A stretch of 24,261 bases of DNA from assembly GCA_000999395.1 (NCBI GenBank), contig LCOM01000025.1:1-24261 (forward strand), in the 5' to 3' direction. Of this stretch, positions 1 to 7,527 are shown piece after piece. Each line of letters opens with the position of its first letter. The first letter of the stretch is position 1. A program made the position numbers and the translations under genes. Source of the stretch: Parcubacteria group bacterium GW2011_GWA2_47_7. GTDB lineage: Bacteria; Patescibacteriota; Minisyncoccia; Phycocordibacterales; UBA6899. The notes under the pieces are model-generated. The model was not told the DNA's origin and searched no databases. It saw only the letters and a program-made list of their open reading frames with translations.

Positions 1-130
1 AAACGATACTCGGAATATCATCGGGGGCCTCTGCCGTTTTGTGACCATAAAAATACAGAAGAGCGGCAACGATAGCGGCGAGAGCTATCGCATAGGGCAC
101 AAACTTTTTCGATGGCTGTAAATTTTGCAT
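1..130 (-). CDS. N-terminus of an unidentified membrane-anchored protein (partial)
   Basis: The 43 visible codons begin at the ATG complementary to 128-130 and run off the left edge of the window. The peptide has a short polar, Lys-containing start (MQNLQPSKKF), one hydrophobic stretch at about residues 11-27 (VPYAIALAAIVAALLYF), then a charged, Pro-rich segment (HKTAEAPDDIP). This is the pattern of an uncleaved signal anchor with the bulk of the protein outside the membrane. It lies 12 bp downstream of the CAP-domain gene on the same strand, so the two could be co-transcribed, but a TATAAA about 11 nt upstream of the ATG could serve as its own -10 box. The function cannot be named from this fragment. 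Confidence 0.6.
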   Translation of the reverse strand, partial: MQNLQPSKKFVPYAIALAAIVAALLYFYGHKTAEAPDDIPSIV

Positions 131-142
131 ATAAAATGTTTT

Positions 143-1228
143 TTATATTACACCGCTCGATGCAACCAGAACGGCATTAATCATGACAAGTAGGCAAATA
201 ACCCCTATTAAGAGCGTACCGTTTGCAATGATATGTGCGTGTTGAATACGAATGCGGATAAATATGGCAAGTGCGAGCGCAAAGGCTAATAGTCCCCCAA
301 GAAAAAGATAAATCGAATTTGCAATACTACGTGGCGACGCAACGAGCTCTTCTATGCGCGTAGCTTGATTCCCTGAATTGGAAGTTGGAGCCAAGACAAC
401 ATCTTTCTCTGTGTCGAGCTTTTCTGTTTCTGCACCAGCAACGACGGTTTTGGTTGGTATGATGGGCTGGGCGATTTCCTCCTCTTGTGGCTCAGTCACT
501 CCTTGGACCGTTTCTAGGGCCAATACGCGCGGAGTGGTTGACGGAGTAACGGAAACTTCTCTGATCACCGGTGCCGGCGTCGGCTCTTCGGTGACGTCAT
601 TTTGAGTGATGAGTTTCGTCAGTGCGGTCACTGTTGATGATGCAATTTCAATCTGTCGCGCAATGATGGATGGTCTACCAAATTCCTGAACAACAAATAT
701 CGCCTCTTTACCCTTATACATTCCGCGTGCCGCAGCGATCCCTATCTCTGTATAATTTCCATTCATAATATTTGCACGATGTGTCGGTGAGCGCATCCAT
801 GCCTCCGTCACATCTTTGGAATCAGTAAAATTGACTGCAAGATTTTCTCCGGCAGCTGCATAGTCATATCCGGCTTGCTCGAACCAATACCACGGTGTTT
901 TACCGTCAGGAGTGTTGTGTGAAAAATATCCCTTTGCCGCCATATCCTCCGCTTTTAGGAGCGCAGCTTTTTCGAGTATCGGATTCACTGTGAGTGAAGC
1001 AAGATGGTCGGTTTGTCGTACTTGGTTTGTCTCATCAATGAGCACTGTTGCAAAAATGGCCGCAAAATATTCACTGCGCGGAAGAACGATCATCGTGCAT
1101 GTGAGATAAACTGCCTCAAGCAAAAGCACGAGCAGAAGTATGAAACAACCTATTTTGAAACGCAAAAAATGCGGCTGATGGTCGTTTCCGTCGTGCGGAA
1201 TGAAGTGAAGCTTAACCCACTTAATCAT
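143..1228 (-). CDS. CAP (SCP/PR-1-like) domain membrane protein
   Basis: This 361-aa protein has a hydrophobic segment at about residues 26-49, a CAP domain at about 60-187, a Thr/Pro/Glu-rich linker, and two C-terminal hydrophobic segments at about 303-326 and 335-358. CAP hallmarks are visible: YFSHNTPDGKTP (His104), GENLA (Glu128), SPTHRANIMN (His150) and the following TEIGIA (Glu161). Together these match the His/Glu tetrad of the family. Bacterial CAP proteins are secreted or surface proteins whose biochemical role is generally unknown. The topology suggests that the CAP domain and linker are extracytoplasmic between membrane anchors. An extended -10 promoter lies immediately upstream. 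Other roles such as protease or lipid binding cannot be judged from the sequence. Confidence 0.88.
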   Translation of the reverse strand: MIKWVKLHFIPHDGNDHQPHFLRFKIGCFILLLVLLLEAVYLTCTMIVLPRSEYFAAIFATVLIDETNQVRQTDHLASLTVNPILEKAALLKAEDMAAKGYFSHNTPDGKTPWYWFEQAGYDYAAAGENLAVNFTDSKDVTEAWMRSPTHRANIMNGNYTEIGIAAARGMYKGKEAIFVVQEFGRPSIIARQIEIASSTVTALTKLITQNDVTEEPTPAPVIREVSVTPSTTPRVLALETVQGVTEPQEEEIAQPIIPTKTVVAGAETEKLDTEKDVVLAPTSNSGNQATRIEELVASPRSIANSIYLFLGGLLAFALALAIFIRIRIQHAHIIANGTLLIGVICLLVMINAVLVASSGVI

Positions 1229-1234
1229 GAAGTA

Positions 1235-1263
1235 ATTATATCACAAATTCATCAAGTACACAA
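1235..1263 (-). promoter_or_regulatory. Promoter of the CAP-domain gene (extended -10, leaderless geometry)
   Basis: On the minus strand there is TTGTGT (1258-1263), a 17-bp spacer and TATAAT (1235-1240), with TGA directly before the -10 box (an extended -10). Only six bases separate the -10 from the ATG at 1228, so transcription would start at or next to the start codon. This fits a leaderless mRNA. The promoter is predicted by eye. Confidence 0.6.
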
Positions 1264-1294
1264 GTTCTCTTTCTTGCTTTTATTGTGGAAATAT

Positions 1295-1322
1295 AAAAAA
1301 CCGCTCAGTCGAGCGGTTTTTT
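1295..1322 (-). terminator. Intrinsic terminator downstream of the glycine-rich surface protein
   Basis: A perfect 6-bp GC stem (1301-1306 with 1311-1316, 4-base loop) is flanked by six A on one side and six T on the other, so it can work in either direction. It sits 18 bp past the stop of the 1341-3398 gene and upstream of the CAP gene promoter. Its natural role is to end the minus-strand transcript of the surface-protein gene. Confidence 0.85.
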
Positions 1323-1340
1323 AGACTACATCAGCTTGTT

Positions 1341-3398
1341 TTACAGGCCTGTATCCCCTACGAGATTTGGCATTGGTATATCAAGGGATGAACACTTCAT
1401 GAGGTTCATTGCGCGTCGTGTTGTCTTGTAGACGACACCTGAACCGTCTTTCGTTCCGCTCATGTCATGACCCGCGTCAATCCATGGCTGAATCGTTTCT
1501 GCATAGTGCAGAACTTGGAATGATTTGACCCATGTCTTCGTCATTGAACCAAAGAATCCGGTGACAGGAAGGTTTGCATTCATATTCTCATTCAAGAAAG
1601 TCTGAAGACGAGCAACATCATCTGCATCATTGCTTGCCCCCTTCTTCATGAAGGTTGTGAGATACGCTAAGCATCCTTCCGGTAGTGGAAGTTCTTCGGG
1701 CTCTACTGTAGACGCACCCAAAACTTCCCCGGCTGGTGTTTCACCCCCTTCGCTTGTTCCGCCAGGAAGTTCACACTGTCCGTCGTCCTTGTTCGCAAGT
1801 GAGTTGTAGTTCGTTGCATCAGGATTGGTGCAACCCCAATAGTCATAGGTTGAACTACCGCCTTCTTCTTCTGGTGGGAGTTCGTCTGTCACACACTCTT
1901 CACCATCCCACGTGGTGCCTGAATCACACGATGGAGTTGGCACAATGGGCTCACATGTATTTTTAGTCATTGATAGCTTGTATATTGCCCCCGCAGGATT
2001 TGCTTCGGGATTCATCGTATCAGCGACAAAATTCGTCACCTCCATTCTCAAGGTGTTTGCGCCGCTCACAAGGAGGGATGGGTCTATGGTATATGTTTTT
2101 ACTGATGCATAATTACTTTCAGTTGAATCTTCGGCAACCTTACTTCCGTTGACCCACACAGTGAAACTATTATCTGCCGCAACTTCAAGCGTGGCATCAG
2201 TCACCGTTCCCGTGAGTTCAAAATCCTTCGTAAAATCTTTCACTTCTGTTTGGTTAGGGTTTGCAACATGGTATGCATCCCAAATCCAAGTTGAGCCAAT
2301 AAGGCTTGTCCATGCAGAGTGAACAAATGTTGCAACAGCAAACTCACCTTCGGTTCCTTCTACAACATTGGTAGTGTCAGAGACAACTGACTCAGTTGAG
2401 ATTTCATCTACGCACGATGGGAAATCATAAGTACAGGAATCATCAGCAATCGTTGCTTCAACATTATAGTTGTTTGCAGATTCATCAGTGCATCCGTACA
2501 CAGGTGCGGGGTCATATATACAGGAGTCATCCTCTACTGTTGCTGCGGAATTATAATTGTTGGCTGATTCATCCATGCAGCCATACACGGGTGCAGGCAC
2601 AGTCCATCGAATGACGATGCGGCCATCGGAGCCGAACCCTCCACCATATCCACTGCTATTATCAGAGCTTCGATAGGCACCGCCACCTCCACCACCATTT
2701 CCTACCGCAGATGATCCAACATTTGATGATTCTGCTGCGCCATTTCCACCCGGAAATCCTCCCGAAACAGTACCACCCGTTGCACCGGAACCCGGGTTAC
2801 CATCCGAAGCCGTACCGGCTGAACTTCCCCCTCCACCACCGTAATTATCATCAGGAAGAGCCCCCCCCATAGCACCTTTACCCCCAGAAAACTTAGTATC
2901 ACCTAAACTCTCGCTTGCGGCACCACCAGAAGCCCCAAAATTATTTGTTGCTGATTTACCACCCTTTGCAAGCAACGTTGCTATATCTATAAAATATGAA
3001 TCTCCTCCTGCGGATGGAGTCTGTGATCCAGCACCAACGCTCATCGTGTACTCAGTACCTGGTACTACAGTGAAACTCGATTTTTTAGCGTAAGCCCCTC
3101 CGCCGCCACCACCACGTGTTTCTTCTCCACTACCGCTAGCAATACTTCCACCTCTTCCACCTGCACCCCATGCCTCAACGGAGACGGAGGTAACGCCGGC
3201 CGGTGCAGTCCAAGTATATGATCCGTGTATATTGAATTGCGCAGAATCAGTTGGTGCAATCGTCGCCTCTGCGACATTTGTTGTGAATAAGAGTGCACCG
3301 AGACCTCCGGTGAGGTTCATTGAAAGCATTAAAAGTCCGGCACTAAGCTTGCGAAGCGTCTTGCGATACCCACTTGATGCAAATAATGACGTTGTCAT
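1341..3398 (-). CDS. Secreted glycine-rich modular surface protein with C-terminal peptidoglycan-binding-like domain
   Basis: The protein has 685 aa. A basic N-terminus (residues 1-20) and hydrophobic stretch (about 21-45, ending near VAEA) form a signal peptide. A beta-sandwich-like start (YTWTAPAGVTSVSVEAWGAG) leads into a very Gly/Ser-rich region (about 75-265). Two short Cys-containing repeats follow (YGCxDESANNYN...DDSC). Next comes an all-beta segment with FTVWVNGSKVAED, resembling a carbohydrate-binding or galactose-binding-like fold. A third copy of the Cys repeat (YWGCTNPDATNYN) precedes a C-terminal PG_binding_1-like domain (about 580-680; DDVARLQTFLNENM, LPVTGFFGSMT). The C-terminal domain and the third Cys repeat are shared with the neighbouring 3702-5024 gene. 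The protein is probably anchored to or embedded in the cell envelope. The start is chosen because the signal peptide begins there. A terminator follows the stop. Confidence 0.85.
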   Translation of the reverse strand: MTTSLFASSGYRKTLRKLSAGLLMLSMNLTGGLGALLFTTNVAEATIAPTDSAQFNIHGSYTWTAPAGVTSVSVEAWGAGGRGGSIASGSGEETRGGGGGGAYAKKSSFTVVPGTEYTMSVGAGSQTPSAGGDSYFIDIATLLAKGGKSATNNFGASGGAASESLGDTKFSGGKGAMGGALPDDNYGGGGGSSAGTASDGNPGSGATGGTVSGGFPGGNGAAESSNVGSSAVGNGGGGGGAYRSSDNSSGYGGGFGSDGRIVIRWTVPAPVYGCMDESANNYNSAATVEDDSCIYDPAPVYGCTDESANNYNVEATIADDSCTYDFPSCVDEISTESVVSDTTNVVEGTEGEFAVATFVHSAWTSLIGSTWIWDAYHVANPNQTEVKDFTKDFELTGTVTDATLEVAADNSFTVWVNGSKVAEDSTESNYASVKTYTIDPSLLVSGANTLRMEVTNFVADTMNPEANPAGAIYKLSMTKNTCEPIVPTPSCDSGTTWDGEECVTDELPPEEEGGSSTYDYWGCTNPDATNYNSLANKDDGQCELPGGTSEGGETPAGEVLGASTVEPEELPLPEGCLAYLTTFMKKGASNDADDVARLQTFLNENMNANLPVTGFFGSMTKTWVKSFQVLHYAETIQPWIDAGHDMSGTKDGSGVVYKTTRRAMNLMKCSSLDIPMPNLVGDTGL

Positions 3399-3640
3399 GT
3401 ATTTATGCTATTTATAATTCCGGTTTAAAGCGGATGACTGAAAATGAAAATGTGAGAAAAATAAGGCGTATTGCTACGCTCAATATTTTAGCTCGTTCCC
3501 TCCCTAAAACATTTTCCGAAAATGTTCGAGCATCTACTCTCGCAGATTAGCCCAGAAAATGAACTAGAAAAAGCATAGAAGAAAATGAAGACTTTGGCAA
3601 GAGCCTTCATGAAGTTATTGTGGATAACAGTTGATATACG
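3399..3640. other. Non-coding spacer with a near-perfect palindrome
   Basis: No credible gene is seen between the two surface-protein genes. The spacer contains a dyad of two 9-base arms, AACATTTTC and GAAAATGTT (3508-3526), around a single central base. It is about 110 bp upstream of the 3398 start codon. It could be a regulator binding site or an RNA hairpin; no T-tract follows, so it is unlikely to be a terminator. Confidence 0.4.
3411..3416 (-). promoter_or_regulatory. Putative -10 box of the 1341-3398 gene
   Basis: TATAAA(T) on the minus strand lies 12 nt upstream of the ATG at 3398. No convincing -35 element is seen. The spacing would give a leader of only a few bases. A similar arrangement precedes the paralogous gene starting at 5024. 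Confidence 0.4.
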
Positions 3641-3671
3641 AAAAAGCCCCTACAACGCGTGTTGGTAGGGC
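3641..3671 (-). terminator. Intrinsic terminator downstream of the 3702-5024 gene
   Basis: On the minus strand a GC-rich hairpin (arms 3646-3656 and 3661-3671, loop GCGT, two single-base bulges) is followed by five T (A on the plus strand, 3641-3645). It lies 30 bp beyond the stop codon of the calcium-repeat surface protein. Confidence 0.75.
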
Positions 3672-3701
3672 CTATTTCGGATTATGTTTAAATTACATCA
3701 G

Positions 3702-5024
3702 TTACGGAAGTATCGGCATCTCCGGCAGTGGTGCATGAAGATCGGTGCACCACTGCGAATTAATCTTCCAAAGCGTCATTTTGTAGGCATATCCGGTTGC
3801 TGTCTCTATCGATGGATAGCCATACGGTACCCACGGCGCGAGAACCTCTGACGCGTACTTGAGCTGGTAGCGCTCTACTGCATTCTTGGTCAATGCCCCA
3901 AAGTATCCTGTGACTGGAATAGTTTCTCCTTCGTGTACGTTTAGGAAATCTTGAAGTCTTTTCACTTCGGACGAGTCATTATTTCTACCGTATCTCATAT
4001 ACGTCGTGAGAATTGGAGCGCATGTCGAAATTGCTTCTACCGTTGCACCGAGGACCTCTCCCTCGCTGGTGGACACCTCTGGGTTGGAAGTGGTGACTGT
4101 CTCAACAGGCACCAATTCTTGAGTACTCCCACCGACGTTACCTGGAAATTTACACTGACCGTCGTCTTTGTTTGCAAGAGCGTTGTAATTTGTGGCATCG
4201 GAATCAGTACAACCCCAATAATCATAGCTCGAACTACCTGATGTTCCAGACGCTCCCTCTCCTGTTGATGCCGGTACTATCGGTGCATTCACACACTGAC
4301 CTTCTCCTTCGAGTACCTTACCTTCGGGAACTGCAGTTTGAATACCATCAAGATTGAGGCAAACATCCACTAATGGGGTAACAATATCAACGCACTGCCC
4401 CTCCGATTCTAATGTCATCCCTGCCGGAACTTCTGTTTGAACGCCGTCAATGTTGGCACATACATCAGTTACTACGACAACATCGACTTCGTTATTGTCC
4501 GAAGCGGCGCTGCATCCGGGGTCATCCATATCAACCCTGCCGTCGCCATCGTTGTCCACACCATCAGAGCACTGAGTTCCATCGATTGGGTCTGTTTCAT
4601 CATTATCACGGATACCGTTGCACCCTGGATCTAGGGCATCAATTTTTCCGTCCTCATCATTGTCGACACCATCGGAACACGCAGCAACGGTGGTCGGATC
4701 TAATTCCTCATCATCCCAAAAAGTCTCACAGCCGGGATCTTTTGAATCAATCTTCCCATCACCATCATTGTCTATACCGTCGGAACATTGTGCATCAGTA
4801 ATAGGGTCTGTTTCGTCGTTATCATACATACCGTCACACCCAAAATCCTTTGAATCAATCTTTCCGTCACCGTCGTTGTCGATACCATCGGAACATTGTG
4901 CATCAGTAATTGGGTCAAGCTCTTCAGTATCCGATGGATATTCACAACCCGGATCTACGGAATCGATCTTTCCGTCGCCATCGACCGGTAGTTTTTTATG
5001 AGACACAAATAATGAATTCGTCAT
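3702..5024 (-). CDS. Surface protein with DGDGKID calcium-type repeats and C-terminal peptidoglycan-binding-like domain; signal peptide apparently lost
   Basis: From the ATG at 5024 the protein has 440 aa. The start is chosen because MTNSLFVS matches the start of the neighbouring paralogue (MTTSLFAS); an in-frame ATG at 5081 would add 19 unrelated residues. After residue 14 it jumps straight into repeats of about 36 aa containing SDGIDNDGDGKIDSKDPGC, which resemble thrombospondin type 3 / Ca2+-binding loops. These are followed by two Cys-containing segments (DVCxNxDGxQTxVPxGxxLEGEGQC), one YWGCTDSDATNYN repeat, and a PG_binding_1-like domain (about 335-430; EVKRLQDFLNVHE, VTGYFGALT). No hydrophobic signal peptide is present, which is unexpected for this architecture. 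The first repeat begins mid-unit, so an internal deletion or a collapsed repeat assembly has probably removed the secretion signal. Confidence 0.8.
   Translation of the reverse strand: MTNSLFVSHKKLPVDGDGKIDSVDPGCEYPSDTEELDPITDAQCSDGIDNDGDGKIDSKDFGCDGMYDNDETDPITDAQCSDGIDNDGDGKIDSKDPGCETFWDDEELDPTTVAACSDGVDNDEDGKIDALDPGCNGIRDNDETDPIDGTQCSDGVDNDGDGRVDMDDPGCSAASDNNEVDVVVVTDVCANIDGVQTEVPAGMTLESEGQCVDIVTPLVDVCLNLDGIQTAVPEGKVLEGEGQCVNAPIVPASTGEGASGTSGSSSYDYWGCTDSDATNYNALANKDDGQCKFPGNVGGSTQELVPVETVTTSNPEVSTSEGEVLGATVEAISTCAPILTTYMRYGRNNDSSEVKRLQDFLNVHEGETIPVTGYFGALTKNAVERYQLKYASEVLAPWVPYGYPSIETATGYAYKMTLWKINSQWCTDLHAPLPEMPILP
4461..4982 (-). repeat. Coding tandem repeats of about 108 bp (36 aa), Asp-rich calcium-type
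   Basis: Four consecutive complete or near-complete units and one 5'-truncated unit encode the core SDG(I/V)DNDxDG(K/R)(I/V)D followed by a Gly-Cys and an acidic tail such as DETDPITDAQC. Asp residues spaced as DxDxDG are typical of Ca2+-coordinating loops. The unit next to 4982 lacks its first six or so residues and is fused to the N-terminus. Confidence 0.85.
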
Positions 5025-5027
5025 ATG

Positions 5028-5033
5028 TTTATA
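5028..5033 (-). promoter_or_regulatory. Putative -10 box of the 3702-5024 gene
   Basis: TATAAA on the minus strand (within GCATTATAAACAT) ends three bases before the ATG at 5024, so transcription from it would be leaderless or start just inside the gene. An alternative pair, TTGCAA-N16-TAATAT, lies further upstream at about 5053-5080 and would give a longer leader. Confidence 0.35.
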
Positions 5034-5244
5034 ATGCGGCGTATTAAGCCGAAATATTAGTTGATTAAATACGTGTTGCAAAATACTTCACACAGCAGCC
5101 TGTGTGTCATTGCAATAAAATTACGGTGCGCGAAAGCTAATTTGACACACACCACTTATCTTCTGGTATCAACTAAGCACAATCGGCATGAAGTGCCCAT
5201 GAAGAACGAGGACAAGGTGTGCCCTTTCGCCAATTGCCTGCAAC
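5034..5244. other. Non-coding spacer between the ATP synthase terminator and the surface-protein gene
   Basis: No supported gene is seen. It contains a clean hairpin with arms CACACAG and CTGTGTG (5089-5106, loop CAGC), upstream of the possible TTGCAA promoter element. This could be an operator or a structured leader element. Confidence 0.4.
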
Positions 5245-5274
5245 AAAAAACCACCAGAGTGGTGGTGGTTTTTT
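5245..5274 (-). terminator. Intrinsic terminator of the ATP synthase operon
   Basis: A perfect 12-bp stem (5245-5256 with 5263-5274, six-base loop) consists of a CCACCA/TGGTGG core extended by six A:T pairs. On the minus strand the hairpin ends in six T. It is eight bases beyond the atpC stop codon. Confidence 0.85.
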
Positions 5275-5282
5275 GGTGAACA

Positions 5283-5516
5283 TTAAACAAGAATCACTGT
5301 TTCTTTTTTTCCAACTTCCATAAATCCTGAAGTGATAGTGAATTCCTGAGGCGGAATATCTTTACCCTTTACCACCAGTTTCCCCTCTCGGAGTGTCGTA
5401 ATGAGCGGCATGTGGTGTGAGAGGATGACCATGTCCCCGTCTGCTCCGGGTACCGCGACAGAGTCCGCTTCTCCGGAAAATAATATTTTATCGATTTTGC
5501 TTATAGTTAATTTCAT
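5283..5516 (-). CDS. atpC: ATP synthase F1 subunit epsilon, beta-sandwich domain only
   Basis: This 77-aa protein matches the N-terminal beta-sandwich domain of the F1 epsilon subunit. It has a KIDKILFSGEADSVAVPGADG start, then the conserved GDMVILSHHMPLITTLREG segment and a final strand. The family usually has about 130-140 aa, with a C-terminal two-helix domain that can inhibit ATP hydrolysis; here that domain is absent. The subunit should still join gamma to the c-ring but cannot act as the helical brake. It is the last gene of the operon, 157 bp after atpD, and is followed at once by a terminator. Confidence 0.88.
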   Translation of the reverse strand: MKLTISKIDKILFSGEADSVAVPGADGDMVILSHHMPLITTLREGKLVVKGKDIPPQEFTITSGFMEVGKKETVILV

Positions 5517-5566
5517 TTGATTTATGGCTATCGTCAGCGAACTTTTTTTGAAATACAGTGCGAGGC

Positions 5567-5627
5567 GTCATCGAGGAGTGTCGTGACGGCTGTAGTAATC
5601 TACTGCCTCACGACCACCGCAGATGAC
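5567..5627. other. Long imperfect hairpin in the atpD-atpC spacer
   Basis: The 157-bp spacer contains a nested inverted repeat. GTCGTGA (5580-5586) pairs with TCACGAC (5608-5614). Inside it GGC-x-GTAG pairs with CTAC-x-GCC around a TAAT loop, with one bulged base and one mismatch. Outside it GTCATC (5567-5572) pairs with GATGAC (5622-5627). No T-tract follows, so it is more likely an mRNA processing or stability element than a terminator. It could lower or tune atpC expression. Confidence 0.55.
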
Positions 5628-5673
5628 AACGATGCAATGCGCTCAAAAAGAAGATCGGGATAATATTGCTTGC

Positions 5674-7122
5674 TTAACTAACTTCGTCGATGGTGCCTTT
5701 CATGTAAAATGCCTGCTCATCTTTGTCGTCATATTTACCATCCAAAATTTCGCTCACTGATCGGACCGTGTCTGCAAGAGTAACATACTTGCCGGGCGTA
5801 CCAGTGAATGCTTCACCGACGAAGAACGGCTGTGAGAGGAATTTCTGAATCTTTCTTGCGCGATAGACGAGCGATTTGTCTTCATCGGAAAGTTCCTCGA
5901 TACCGAGAATGGCAATGATGTCCTGAAGGTCTTTATAGCGCTGAAGCACCTGCTTCGTGCGCGTTGCAACCTGATAGTGCTCCATGCCAACAACGACGGG
6001 GTCGAGTGCTTGTGAAGACGATTCCAGCGGGTCGATAGCGGGATAGATACCGAGCGATGCGAGAGGGCGCGAAAGAACGACGGTTGCATCCAAGTGAGCA
6101 AATGTGGTCGCAGGAGCCGGGTCAGTGAGATCGTCGGCAGGCACGTACACGGCCTGGACTGAAGTGATTGAGCCGTCTTTGGTTGAGGTGATGCGTTCCT
6201 GAAGCTTTCCCATTTCTTCCGCTAGGGTAGGCTGATATCCCACGGCGCTCGGAACGCGTCCGAGAAGGGCGGAAACTTCCGAGCCTGCTTGCGTGAAACG
6301 GAAAATATTGTCCATAAAAAGAAGCACGTCTTTCTTCATGGTGTCACGAAAATGTTCAGCCATAGTGAGTCCGACGAGTCCGACACGTGCACGCGCTCCT
6401 GGCACCTCGTTCATCTGCCCAAAACAGAGTGCGGTCTTTGCCAAAACACCAGAATCTTTCATTTCATGATAGAGGTCATTGCCTTCTCGCGTACGTTCTC
6501 CGATACCCGCAAATACCGAGTAGCCTCCGTGCTGCGTGGCAATATTTCGAATGAGCTCTTGAATGAGCACCGTCTTTCCCACTCCGGCACCACCGAAGAG
6601 TCCAACTTTCCCACCCTTGATGAACGGTGTCATGAGGTCGATCGCCTTGATGCCAGTTTCAAATATTTCGGTTTTAGTTGCCTGCTCCTTAAATGACGGT
6701 GCGGGTCGGTGGATTGAAGCATAAGAGATGTCAGTCGGCGCGGGTTCATTATCGATAGCTTCCCCGAGCACATTCCATATTCTTCCCAACACATTGATAC
6801 CCACTGGAGCCTGCATAGGTTTACCAGTAGAAACGACAGCATCACCACGGCGCAAACCATCCGTAGACTCCATTGCAATGGCGCGTACTTGATTGCCTCC
6901 CAAATGTGATGCGACCTCAAGAACGGTGACCTTTGCATCAGCACCTTTTCCGCTCGTGGCACGGAGTGCAGTATAGACAAGCGGAACATCTCCGGGAAAA
7001 TGCACATCAACGACAGCGCCGATGACCTGCTTGATGGTTCCAGCCTGTTCGGTATACCCAGCCTTCGCGCTCACTCCGTCTACTTTGCTATCGTGTGTCT
7101 TGGTTTGCATATGGTTAGTCAT
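5674..7122 (-). CDS. atpD: ATP synthase F1 subunit beta (catalytic)
   Basis: This 482-aa protein is the catalytic subunit of the F1 sector. The Walker A motif GGAGVGKT is at about 177-184, the catalytic glutamate is in GERTREGND at about 209, and Walker B is in VLLFMDNIFRF. SALLGRVPSAVGYQPTL and the C-terminal helical domain (about 370-482) are normal. Length is typical plus an N-terminal extension of about 25 residues of low conservation; a second ATG at 7110 would shorten it by four residues. It follows the unknown 119-aa gene by 22 bp. It pairs with AtpA to form the nucleotide-binding hexamer. Nothing indicates loss of function. Confidence 0.97.
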   Translation of the reverse strand: MTNHMQTKTHDSKVDGVSAKAGYTEQAGTIKQVIGAVVDVHFPGDVPLVYTALRATSGKGADAKVTVLEVASHLGGNQVRAIAMESTDGLRRGDAVVSTGKPMQAPVGINVLGRIWNVLGEAIDNEPAPTDISYASIHRPAPSFKEQATKTEIFETGIKAIDLMTPFIKGGKVGLFGGAGVGKTVLIQELIRNIATQHGGYSVFAGIGERTREGNDLYHEMKDSGVLAKTALCFGQMNEVPGARARVGLVGLTMAEHFRDTMKKDVLLFMDNIFRFTQAGSEVSALLGRVPSAVGYQPTLAEEMGKLQERITSTKDGSITSVQAVYVPADDLTDPAPATTFAHLDATVVLSRPLASLGIYPAIDPLESSSQALDPVVVGMEHYQVATRTKQVLQRYKDLQDIIAILGIEELSDEDKSLVYRARKIQKFLSQPFFVGEAFTGTPGKYVTLADTVRSVSEILDGKYDDKDEQAFYMKGTIDEVS

Positions 7123-7144
7123 TCATCAGCTTAATAATCGTTTT

Positions 7145-7504
7145 TTACTCGTCTTCTCCGAAATCTTCATCCTCATCATCTTCGATACTACTCTTGTCGA
7201 GTGCATTCATTCGCAAGTTCTCAAGATCGTCGCTTTCGATAAATTCAACATATTGCTCGCTTTCCTCACCGTAGGTTTTTGCAATCTCTAGTCCTATCGC
7301 GTCAAGCCAATCGAGAGTATCTTGGTAGGCCTTTGCCGAATACAGCATATTTGCACACGCGACACTTGCATCGACGAGTGGCTTCGCCTCGGTGCCACCC
7401 TCTTCAGCGATAAGAAACTGCCAGTACTCCGTCAGCATGTCGAGACGATTTTCATTCAGTTCATCAATTGCATCAATGATATCTTCTTTTGAAATTGTAG
7501 CCAT
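7145..7504 (-). CDS. Unknown acidic 119-aa protein inside the ATP synthase operon
   Basis: No known family is recognised. The protein is predicted mostly helical (KEDIIDAIDELNENRLDMLTE, then a long amphipathic segment at about 45-85) and is very acidic. It ends in a low-complexity tail, SSIEDDEDEDFGEDE. It has no signal peptide or membrane segment. It sits between atpG and atpD with spacers of 23 and 22 bp on the same strand, so it is almost certainly translated from the atp mRNA. Canonical bacterial atp operons have no gene at this position. A role as an assembly factor, regulator or accessory subunit of F1 is possible, but this is inferred only from position. Confidence 0.75.
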   Translation of the reverse strand: MATISKEDIIDAIDELNENRLDMLTEYWQFLIAEEGGTEAKPLVDASVACANMLYSAKAYQDTLDWLDAIGLEIAKTYGEESEQYVEFIESDDLENLRMNALDKSSIEDDEDEDFGEDE

Positions 7505-7527
7505 AACGTTATATTAGAATAAATAAT

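Noticed and set aside
4461..4982. CRISPR-like array because of regular repeats
   Set aside because: The repeats are an in-frame coding array of about 108 bp with degenerate third positions and no unique spacers; they encode calcium-type loops.
4412..5001. Plus-strand open frames opposite the calcium-repeat gene
   Set aside because: They are shadows of the repetitive minus-strand gene, with His/Arg- or Ser/Pro-biased composition and no family resemblance.
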